DNA from: an uncultured Oceanospirillaceae bacterium
Lineage (GTDB): Bacteria > Pseudomonadota > Gammaproteobacteria > Pseudomonadales > Balneatricaceae
Length of the DNA: 59,484 bases
Reading direction: 5' to 3'
Assembly (NCBI GenBank): GCA_937136055.1
Contig: CAKZOD010000070.1
Span: 1-59,484, forward strand
The translations under genes and the position numbers were made by a program. Positions 52,539 to 59,484 of this stretch are shown one piece after another. The stretch's first letter is position 1; every line of letters starts with the position of its first letter. The notes under the pieces are model-generated. The model saw nothing but the letters and a program-made list of their open reading frames with translations, was not told the DNA's origin and searched no databases.

Positions 52539-53054
52539 ATGCAAACATTAAAACGCTATTTTTACTTCACGTCCGTGCTCCTATCCGGCAGCTGCTTAGT
52601 CGTGATGACACTGCTCATTTTGGCCCAAATAGGCGCGCGAATGATGGGTCAAATCATCCCCTCTTCAGAAGACTTTGCAGGTTGGTTACTCTCTGCCACT
52701 GTATTTTTTGGATTGGCTTACACATTTAATAGCGGCGGTCATATCCGTGTCACTATTTTGCTCACCAGACTCGGTCACTTTAAGCACCGCTCTATCGAGC
52801 TAATCAATTTAGCTACCGGCTTGGCGATCAGTGCTTATCTTATGTTCTACACAGCTTATACCGTTTACGAATCTTATATTTACGAAGAAGTCACCGACAC
52901 CTATTTAGTGGTGCCGCTGTGGTTAGTGCAATCGCCAATGGCCATCGGCTCACTGTTTTTAATGCTTGCCATTGCCGATAACTTGTTTGATGCAATACGC
53001 GGTAAAACTCCGGCTTACCAAGCCAGCGAAAACGAACTTGGAGGCGCAGAGTAA
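52539..53054 (+). CDS. dctQ: TRAP transporter small permease, DctQ type
   Basis: 171 aa with four membrane helices (about residues 12-32, 45-66, 87-108, 126-146). The small-subunit pattern VVMTLLILAQIGARMMGQIIPSSEDFAGWLLSATVFFGLAYTFNSGGHIRV is characteristic, including the loop Gly-His-Ile-Arg-Val. It supports the large permease next to it and passes solute from the binding protein. The following gene begins 3 bp after its stop. Confidence 0.93.
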   Translation: MQTLKRYFYFTSVLLSGSCLVVMTLLILAQIGARMMGQIIPSSEDFAGWLLSATVFFGLAYTFNSGGHIRVTILLTRLGHFKHRSIELINLATGLAISAYLMFYTAYTVYESYIYEEVTDTYLVVPLWLVQSPMAIGSLFLMLAIADNLFDAIRGKTPAYQASENELGGAE

Positions 53055-53057
53055 GTT

Positions 53058-54380
53058 ATGGATATCATCGTCATCGGTGCAATTTTATTCTTTTGTATGC
53101 TGTTAATGCTGACCTCAGGTATCTGGGTGGCACTGACATTAACAGGTACATCAATCATAGGTTTACAGCTTATAGGCAACACCAGCATTGGTTTATTGCT
53201 GGGCACCTCATCTTGGAGTGCAATGACGAGCTGGTCACTCACTGCATTACCACTGTTTATCTGGATGGGAGAAATCCTGTTTCGTACCCGCTTATCCAGA
53301 GACTTATTTGAAGGCTTAGCGCCATTGCTATCTAAACTACCGGGCAAGCTGCTACACGTTAATATTCTAAGCTGCGGCATATTTGCTGCGGTTTCAGGCT
53401 CCTCTGCGGCGACAGCTGCAACAATCGGACGTATGACTTTGCCTGAGCTTGCCAAGCGCGGTTACGACGATGTGATGTCGATAGGCACGCTCGCAGGGTC
53501 TGGTACATTGGGATTACTTATCCCGCCCTCAATCATTCTTATTGTTTACGGTGTTTCAGCAGAAGTATCTATTGCCCGCTTATTTTTAGCAGGCGCACTG
53601 CCCGGCCTTGTACTAATCGTACTTTTCATGGCTTACACCATTGGCTGGACATTATTGAAAGGCAAAAACTCAGCACAACAAAACAATGATCCTGTTGAGC
53701 AAGAGCCCACATATACCTTCAAAGATAAACTGGTCGCACTAAAGAAGTTAACCCCCATTGTGTTGCTTATTACTGCAGTACTTGGCTCTATTTACCAAGG
53801 GGTTGCCACACCCACTGAAGCCGCTGCTTTAGGGGTTACCGGATCACTGCTATTATCCGCAGTGCTTGGCAGCTTTAGCTGGTCAGGCTTTATCGACAGT
53901 ATTGTCGGCGCTGTTAAAAACTCCTGCATGCTCGGTCTTATATTAGTGGGGGCTCACTTTTTAACACTCGCGATGGGCTTTATCGGCATACCAAACGCAC
54001 TGGCTGAATGGATAGCTTCTCTCGGGTTATCTCCAATTGAGTTAATCATTTATTTGACGATTTTCTTCGTGATTATGGGCTGCTTCTTAGATGGTATTTC
54101 AGTGATTGTACTAACAACTTCGGTTGTATTACCTATGGTCACTCAAGCTAATATCGATCTTATTTGGTTTGGTATTTTCTTGGTACTTGTGGTTGAAATG
54201 TCACAGATAACACCGCCCGTCGGCTTTAACTTATTTGTTATTCAAGCTTTAACTGGCAAGAACATTTTGTACATCGCTAAAGCTGCACTCCCATTCTTCT
54301 TCATGATTGCTATCGCAATAGTGATTATTACGATGTTCCCGAACATAGTGCTATATCTGCCGACTCTGATGACTTCTTGA
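53058..54380 (+). CDS. dctM: TRAP transporter large permease, DctM type
   Basis: 440 aa with 11-12 membrane helices. DctM signatures: LPLFIWMGEILFRTRLSRDLFEGL, SGSSAATAATIGRMTLPELAKRGYDD, AGSGTLGLLIPPSIILIVYGV, and VATPTEAAALGVTGSL in the second half. It forms the sodium-coupled channel for the solute bound by DctP. Coupled to dctQ by a 3-bp gap. The operon ends with a strong terminator. Confidence 0.95.
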   Translation: MDIIVIGAILFFCMLLMLTSGIWVALTLTGTSIIGLQLIGNTSIGLLLGTSSWSAMTSWSLTALPLFIWMGEILFRTRLSRDLFEGLAPLLSKLPGKLLHVNILSCGIFAAVSGSSAATAATIGRMTLPELAKRGYDDVMSIGTLAGSGTLGLLIPPSIILIVYGVSAEVSIARLFLAGALPGLVLIVLFMAYTIGWTLLKGKNSAQQNNDPVEQEPTYTFKDKLVALKKLTPIVLLITAVLGSIYQGVATPTEAAALGVTGSLLLSAVLGSFSWSGFIDSIVGAVKNSCMLGLILVGAHFLTLAMGFIGIPNALAEWIASLGLSPIELIIYLTIFFVIMGCFLDGISVIVLTTSVVLPMVTQANIDLIWFGIFLVLVVEMSQITPPVGFNLFVIQALTGKNILYIAKAALPFFFMIAIAIVIITMFPNIVLYLPTLMTS

Positions 54381-54418
54381 GATCACTGCATAACTACTAC
54401 ATTCAATAATACGGCGTT

Positions 54419-54495
54419 AAAAACTGGCTCAATATGCTCATTTACAAAAGTAATGCCCGAAGGGGCACACTGACTGCGCTATTTCGCCAGTTTTT
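54419..54495 (+). terminator. Terminator of the TRAP operon
   Basis: AAAAACTGGC (54419-54428) and GCCAGTTTTT (54486-54495) form a perfect 10-bp stem ending in a T run, with a small TGCCC/GGGCA hairpin inside. It lies about 40 bp past the dctM stop. Confidence 0.7.
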
Positions 54496-54652
54496 GCCTT
54501 GTCTTATTTTCATTCGCTACGTTATGCAGCAACCTCTTATCTCAAGCGCATACACAACACTAGATTTAAAGCTCTCCTTTTTTCAATCTATTCACCGCCA
54601 TAACCAAAAGATTTATTTATAAAGTTCAGCTTGTTATTCATACTTATGATGT

Positions 54653-55768
54653 ATGATGAGCACTATAACTAACAATAAATACCTGTGGCTCAAATCCATG
54701 CTCAATAACTTCTCACACTGCCTACGTTTATCGCTATACCTAGCGCTCAGTTTTAGCATATTGCTGACGGGAAACGTGCAGGCGAAAGACACGGTTATTA
54801 TCAAGGCAGTTGGCACTTGGGGCTACTTCACAAATTACCAAAAACACGAAGGTCCCTTTTGGAATAAACGCATTGCAGCAGCTACCAACGGAGAAATTGT
54901 GGGCGAAATAAACCCACAAACCACATTGGGTTTAGGCGGTAGTGAAATTATGCGCTTAGTTAAAAAAGGCGTGTTTGACTTTGCCTTCGGCCTACCTGCT
55001 TATGTATCACCTGAAAGCGCAATCTTTGAAGGTGCGGATATCTCGTCATTAGTACAAGATATCAAGGTTCAAAGAAAAGTTGCTGATGCCTACTTTCCTA
55101 CCTTAGCGCGAGCTTTTAAAGCGAAATACAACGCTAAGTTAATGACCCTCTATCCTTTTCCCAGCCAGATGATTTGGTGCAAAAAGCCCGTTAAAAATAT
55201 CAATGAATTAAAAGATAAAAAAATTCGCGTCTACTTAACAACTCTCAGCGACTTTGTTGAAAGTGTTGGCGCTATTCCCGTCAACGCACCTTACAAAGAC
55301 GTCCCTCAAGCGCTGCAAAGTGGCAAAGTAGACTGCGCCATCACTGGCACTATGTCAGCCTATACTAGCGAGCTCTACAGAGATGCCCCTTACGGTTTCA
55401 CGTTAAGAGTCGGCTGGGGGCTAGCTTTTGGCGCGATGAATTTAGATAAATGGAATATTCTCAGCAAGCAACAGCAAACAATTCTTAGCCAAGAAATGGA
55501 AACCCTCACAGAGCAGATGTGGCAAGAGACCGCCAAAGAAGATGCAATCGCCTTAGCCTGTTTATCCAATGGCCCTTGCACAATCGGCGAGAACGGCAAA
55601 ATGCAATTCTCTGAGCCATCAAGTGATGACTTAGCCATTCGCGATCGCTTAGCATTAGAAGTCATTCTACCGCGCTGGGCTGCCCGCTGCGGCCCAGAGT
55701 GCGCCACCAATTGGAACCGCACAGTAGGTAAGTTGTTGGGGATGCGGGCGGAAATAAAGTTACAGTAA
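54653..55768 (+). CDS. Additional TRAP-type periplasmic binding protein
   Basis: 371 aa, counted from the first of two adjacent ATGs. Signal segment SLYLALSFSILLTGNVQA-KDT, then the TRAP binding fold (GLGGSEIMRLVKKGVFDFAFGLPAYVSP, LKDKKIRVYLTTLSDFVESVGAIPVNAPYKDVPQALQSGKVDCAITG). Conserved Arg at KKIRVY. The C-terminus has two Cys pairs (ACLSNGPC, RCGPECATNW), suggesting disulfides. No permease genes follow. The start is uncertain: ATG at 54698 (MLNNFSHCL) would give a shorter signal, and no good ribosome site is seen for either. It may share the upstream permeases or act as a sensor. Confidence 0.85.
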   Translation: MMSTITNNKYLWLKSMLNNFSHCLRLSLYLALSFSILLTGNVQAKDTVIIKAVGTWGYFTNYQKHEGPFWNKRIAAATNGEIVGEINPQTTLGLGGSEIMRLVKKGVFDFAFGLPAYVSPESAIFEGADISSLVQDIKVQRKVADAYFPTLARAFKAKYNAKLMTLYPFPSQMIWCKKPVKNINELKDKKIRVYLTTLSDFVESVGAIPVNAPYKDVPQALQSGKVDCAITGTMSAYTSELYRDAPYGFTLRVGWGLAFGAMNLDKWNILSKQQQTILSQEMETLTEQMWQETAKEDAIALACLSNGPCTIGENGKMQFSEPSSDDLAIRDRLALEVILPRWAARCGPECATNWNRTVGKLLGMRAEIKLQ

Positions 55769-55831
55769 TCTATCTTACTATCTATATTTTTAGCCCCAGG
55801 CCAGCTTAATAATCAGGTAGCTTGAGCGCCA

Positions 55832-57040
55832 TTATCGTTGAGCTTCATAACCACCCAACTCAATATATAGCTTGATCAGCTCCAATTCTTCAGGGGTTTT
55901 GTGAATGTCTGATGCGAGCGCCTTTTCTAATTTAGTTTTTGTATAATCTCTGTAGGACTTAGTCACGCCTTGCTCTTTAACGATAGGTTCTAGTACTTTC
56001 ACCCGATCGGCGGAGCTATCATTTAAATCATTGATGATAGACTCGCGAATCAATACGCTATTCCCTGTTACTGCGTCATCAATTATCCCATCTTTATTAG
56101 GGGTAACTCGCTCAGGAAAATCGACTGCCCAGGTAAAAAATGGGTTTTCGGGTAGCTTAGCCCCTTTAAAAGCGCGATAAGCCTTTTTGTTTTTCAATTT
56201 TCTGTTTAACTCAATTGCTTGCTCATCAATTTTTGGGGGAAACTTATACGGGCGAAAACGCATCAGTTTCTCCAGTAACCAAAATCGGCCAATCTTAGGT
56301 TCGGGAATACATTTTTTGCGTGAGCCCGCAGGGGCTTCTCCCTCAAAACTTGCTCCGCGCATATACTCATCTAACCAATGCCAGTAAAGCAGCCCAGGAT
56401 CTCCGCCAATTTTAAGATCATCTATTCGATTGCTATTAAGCGCTGAGAGCACGACATATCGCTCTTGCACTTTACCTTTTCGGTTAATTCTGTGAAGACG
56501 AATACAAATACCGCGATAGTTAGCCTGCCAAGGTAAAAACATGTTTTTACCGCGCCAGATTTTGATTGCAGCATGATTCCAGTCAACCACCCAGACTTGA
56601 CCCCACCAGCGGGTGTAGACCAACCCATTGTTTTGATTAAAACGTACAGGTCTTGGGTATGACCCGAACATAAAGTGAACACTTAAGAAGAATAGATAAG
56701 TTGAAAGGAAAATTCCGAATATAAATTTATAATAATACCTTTCCGTCCAGAAATAACTCATGCGGTCAATTATTGATTCATAACGTGTTTGGTCGGAAGG
56801 AATGTTTGAAAAAAATAAATAACTAAACCCTTCCATTTCAAGAAAAGTATTGACTGTAAAATAAGCCAACCAGATATACACAATTAGAAACATCACTGGC
56901 CCCATCCGTTTTGCGTCTATATAGCCTTTACCTTTACCAATTAACCAGTAATCAACATTATAAGAGTAAGATTGATGTACCTGATTTGCTCGATAAGTTT
57001 TCATTGCCAGCTTTTCTGCGATTTCCTTAAAGTCACTCAC
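55832..57040 (-). CDS. DUF6708 membrane protein, predicted partner of the type VI effector
   Basis: 402 aa. Two membrane helices (about residues 47-67 and 103-126), then a cytoplasmic-like domain with PRPVRFNQNNGLVYTRWWGQVWVVDW, which matches the DUF6708 pattern seen next to type VI effectors. GTG start with GAGGTG just upstream, 20 bp after the effector-like gene's end. By position it may be an immunity or accessory protein. This is inference, since DUF6708 function is not established to my knowledge. Confidence 0.75.
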   Translation of the reverse strand: MSDFKEIAEKLAMKTYRANQVHQSYSYNVDYWLIGKGKGYIDAKRMGPVMFLIVYIWLAYFTVNTFLEMEGFSYLFFSNIPSDQTRYESIIDRMSYFWTERYYYKFIFGIFLSTYLFFLSVHFMFGSYPRPVRFNQNNGLVYTRWWGQVWVVDWNHAAIKIWRGKNMFLPWQANYRGICIRLHRINRKGKVQERYVVLSALNSNRIDDLKIGGDPGLLYWHWLDEYMRGASFEGEAPAGSRKKCIPEPKIGRFWLLEKLMRFRPYKFPPKIDEQAIELNRKLKNKKAYRAFKGAKLPENPFFTWAVDFPERVTPNKDGIIDDAVTGNSVLIRESIINDLNDSSADRVKVLEPIVKEQGVTKSYRDYTKTKLEKALASDIHKTPEELELIKLYIELGGYEAQR

Positions 57041-57060
57041 CTTTCACCTCTTCATAAAAC

Positions 57061-59484
57061 TTATTCGAAAAAGCCGAATTCATAATTACCACTCACTTCG
57101 ATATCTTCTCCTTTGCCGTGCGGGTGATACTCAAAGAAAACTTGTTCAACTGACTGGAGGATATGCAAAGGTACATGCAGTGAAAGCTCTCCCTCACGAT
57201 CTGTTACTGACCAGAGATTCTCATCATTGTCAGGAAGAAAATAAAAATGATCGGTCAAACGTTCGCCTTGGAAAATATCCGATTTAACACGTAGGCTGAT
57301 TTTGATCTCGGACTTACCTGCCGTAAACCCTGGGAGTTTGACAGCTAGGGCAGTTTTACTTCGTTTAAATTTGGGCGTATAAATTAACTTGTAATAATCG
57401 CCAATTTCACGCGCCATGAAACTTTGTACCTGCTCTGCAGTTAAAGAAGGCGATACTGCCTTGCCAGTCACGCCAGATATTAAACGAGAAATTTCCAATT
57501 GAGAATCAATGCCTTTTTTAACACGTTCACCATTATTAGGCTTAAACTCTATCAATGTCCTATCCGCTTCTCCCCAATACAAATATTTGGAAGGCACACC
57601 TACCAAATTCGCATTCCAGCCCCAAAACCCTTGTGAAACCCACCTTTCTAACTCTCCATCTTCGGCAAAAATTTTACCCACTACCCCAATAACAGCCAAT
57701 AGAACACCTGCCATAGCTATATAACCTGCACCAACTACAGTCACACTAATGCTTGCAAGCCCTGATAAAAAGCCTGATACAAACAATAACGAACCACCAG
57801 CTATACTCACTCCTGCGAATAACGCTGCATCGCTATCACTTCGCTCTGCATAAGCGCCATATTGATAATAATTAGTGATCGCATCTATGGCACCGACAAT
57901 TGGCGTAATCTTTAACGCCCCCTTCACTGCGGAAAGGGCTTTCCCTCCTATTCTAGTTTCACCTGCAGCAACGTTCATACCTAGATTTGTCGGCACTTTA
58001 ATTTTATTGAGCGCTTTAACAGTTGCTTTGGCTGCAATCTCATCAGCATTAGTGCCTAATGCAAAGGCACCGACTTCCGCTAAAACTAGTGTAAAATAAA
58101 GTTCTGATAGCCCTGCGATATCAGCTGCTTCTCGAGTATTTTCTGATTGCAGTTTTTTAAGTTCGGGGTCAGATATGAATATGCCATACACCACACTTAA
58201 AAAACCTAGTGCACCTAACCCCCCTTTCGTAGATTCAGGTAAATCAAAATGGGGACGCTCATCTATATGAATTACACTAATATCTTTTTTATAAAAATCT
58301 CCATAAGTCTTTACTAAATAGCTCTCATCCCATTCCGAGAGCGCACCTCCTTTGTTCGCCAGCGCTTTTAAAAACTTACTGAATGGATTTTTTTTGATAG
58401 TAATTTTACGATTATGTAATTTAGCAGTATCAACTATAAATTGCCTTACTTTGTGCTTTGAGGCTCCTTGTGTTAAAAGACCATAATCTCTAACATCTTT
58501 AACAAAATTTTGAGCGCTTTGCGGCGAATGAACAAGTGTTTTAAGGAAATCATCTGTTGACTTCAACATCGCTGTTTTTGCCTTATCCATATTGATATAC
58601 TGCTCGCCCAATAATGTATCAAGCACGGAAGTTTTATCGAGGATTAAACTAGCGATGACTTTAGATATTACAGCTATTTCATATCGATAATCAGCATCCC
58701 CTGTTTTCCCTGCATATAAAACTTTATCAATTAACTCCTTACCTGCTTTGGAAGATTCTAAGCCGCTAGTAATCTGGTGGCAGCTCGATAGCGTATTTAC
58801 CCCTAATCTCAATTGATCGAGCATGCTTGTAGCTTCTGATTCAATAGCTCTCAATGCATAAAAATTGTGAACACTCCCTTCCCCCTGCTTTTGGGAATTC
58901 CAAGCTTGGGCCGCCTTTACAACATTAGCAATCGCGTTTTCAATGACCCTTGCATTTTCTGCTATCGTCTTTCGAGTCGGTTTGAGTTTTTCATTCAAAG
59001 CGTCAACAGCTGCTTCCTGGTCCTTTGAGGGTCTATTCAATTTCACCAGCTTCGCCGCTTCTGCGAGTTCCTCTAGTTCTTGGTTTGTCATCTTCGATTT
59101 GATTTGCGCTACTGAAGAATCGAAGCGATTTCTCTTATAAAGCGGTGTAGACTGCAATTGAGACTGTTTCTTTCGAACATCATTATCGAAATCAACTAAT
59201 TTTTGCCTAGCTCCATTTAGCTTATTACTAAAAGGAGTTTCTATGTGAGGTAAAGCATTTTCCAGTTGTGTCTCTATAGCTTGATAAGTTAAATAGGCGT
59301 ATTGGTTTTCCATGATATCATGAGCGTGAGCAGTTGAGATTTCAGCGTGAAACGCCCCTAAATCCTGACTTACCCCAATAGGGTCGTGTAATACAACCAC
59401 CTTACCTACTTCAATCTTATTTTTAGTTTCGTTGAATATTTGATCTATCTTGGCTTGTGTGTAAGGCACACTTGGCGTAGCGCT
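57061..59484 (-). CDS. VasX-like type VI secretion effector, 5' partial
   Basis: At least 802 aa in the window. The frame stays open to the window edge, so the start and N-terminal region are missing. VVVLHDPIGVSQDLGAFHAE is the HDPxGxxQ-L motif of the VasX N-terminal region/BTH_I2691-type effectors. The middle is helical and coiled. Residues about 430-615 (counted from the first in-window GTG) hold several hydrophobic segments (LGALGFLSVVYGIF, LYFTLVLAEVGAFAL, AGVSIAGGSLLFVSGFLSGLASISVTVVGAGYIAMAGVLLAVIGVVG), as in the pore-forming part of VasX. A C-terminal beta-rich domain ends in YEFGFFE. Translational partner with the DUF6708 gene. Confidence 0.8.
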   Translation of the reverse strand, partial: SATPSVPYTQAKIDQIFNETKNKIEVGKVVVLHDPIGVSQDLGAFHAEISTAHAHDIMENQYAYLTYQAIETQLENALPHIETPFSNKLNGARQKLVDFDNDVRKKQSQLQSTPLYKRNRFDSSVAQIKSKMTNQELEELAEAAKLVKLNRPSKDQEAAVDALNEKLKPTRKTIAENARVIENAIANVVKAAQAWNSQKQGEGSVHNFYALRAIESEATSMLDQLRLGVNTLSSCHQITSGLESSKAGKELIDKVLYAGKTGDADYRYEIAVISKVIASLILDKTSVLDTLLGEQYINMDKAKTAMLKSTDDFLKTLVHSPQSAQNFVKDVRDYGLLTQGASKHKVRQFIVDTAKLHNRKITIKKNPFSKFLKALANKGGALSEWDESYLVKTYGDFYKKDISVIHIDERPHFDLPESTKGGLGALGFLSVVYGIFISDPELKKLQSENTREAADIAGLSELYFTLVLAEVGAFALGTNADEIAAKATVKALNKIKVPTNLGMNVAAGETRIGGKALSAVKGALKITPIVGAIDAITNYYQYGAYAERSDSDAALFAGVSIAGGSLLFVSGFLSGLASISVTVVGAGYIAMAGVLLAVIGVVGKIFAEDGELERWVSQGFWGWNANLVGVPSKYLYWGEADRTLIEFKPNNGERVKKGIDSQLEISRLISGVTGKAVSPSLTAEQVQSFMAREIGDYYKLIYTPKFKRSKTALAVKLPGFTAGKSEIKISLRVKSDIFQGERLTDHFYFLPDNDENLWSVTDREGELSLHVPLHILQSVEQVFFEYHPHGKGEDIEVSGNYEFGFFE

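Noticed and set aside
1..59484. CRISPR arrays, transposases, integrase or tRNA genes
   Set aside because: None was seen: no regularly spaced identical repeats, DDE or tyrosine recombinase motifs, or tRNA cloverleaf. The short inverted repeats have other explanations.

Overview
The window looks like a chromosomal segment of a marine-type gammaproteobacterium, probably of the Oceanospirillales/Alteromonadales kind. This rests on the gene content: a PspF/PspABC system, YacL, a BCCT transporter, TRAP transporters, many LysR regulators and a VasX-like type VI effector. GC is moderate to low by eye. No species can be named from the sequence alone. There is no rRNA, tRNA, CRISPR array, recognisable transposase or prophage, so most of the window is ordinary chromosome with several accessory catabolic and secretion modules.

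Region by region. 1-4.9 kb: rpmE with its promoter and terminator, a small membrane ORF, a 285-bp nested palindromic element (981-1265), then a minus-strand run pspA-pspB-pspC-msrC-yacL from a sigma-54 promoter, with divergent pspF. 5-17 kb: an orphan TPR/ATP-grasp protein, nth, a GGDEF diguanylate cyclase, an alpha-2-macroglobulin/pbpC pair and a Bcr/CflA-type MFS pump. 17-20 kb: two tandem orphan periplasmic binding proteins and purU. 20.2-29.7 kb: a catabolic locus (DUF3726 protein, an unrecognised 581-aa protein, LysR, a ketoglutaric-semialdehyde-type dehydrogenase, an M19 dipeptidase-like protein, a piperideine/pyrroline-2-carboxylate reductase-like protein, a BCCT importer) that I read as uptake and breakdown of a betaine or cyclic imino acid. 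29.7-32.8 kb: a Cpx-like envelope-stress operon (CpxP/Spy-like, an unknown 155-aa protein, response regulator, kinase). 33-38 kb: two EamA transporters, an Lrp regulator, a PuuB/DadA-like oxidase and a LysR. 38.2-41.5 kb: a B12 ABC importer behind a cobalamin riboswitch. 41.7-43.3 kb: small genes, including a polyvalent-domain metallopeptidase-like protein and an RMF-like protein. 43.3-55.8 kb: a striking module consisting of a 1006-aa kinase/M23/PLP-lyase fusion, a DctB/DctD-type two-component pair with a periplasmic-protein gene between its halves, a sigma-54 promoter with upstream dyads, a TRAP importer and an extra TRAP binding protein. 55.8-59.5 kb: a VasX-like effector (5' end outside the window) with a DUF6708 partner.

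How it fits together. Three layers recur: envelope maintenance (Psp, Cpx-like, A2M/PBP1C), import plus catabolism of small nitrogenous compounds (BCCT locus, TRAP/lyase module, PuuB-like oxidase, DMT exporters), and competition (type VI effector). The strongest candidates for undescribed biology are the 20-30 kb locus, in which the DUF3726 protein appears by eye to be a degenerate paralogue of the reductase encoded in the same locus; the kinase/M23/lyase fusion with its sensor, binding protein and sigma-54 control; the riboswitch leader, which carries a seven-codon ORF whose Shine-Dalgarno sits exactly in a hairpin loop; and the nested palindromic element. All family assignments were made by reading motifs, with no database search.
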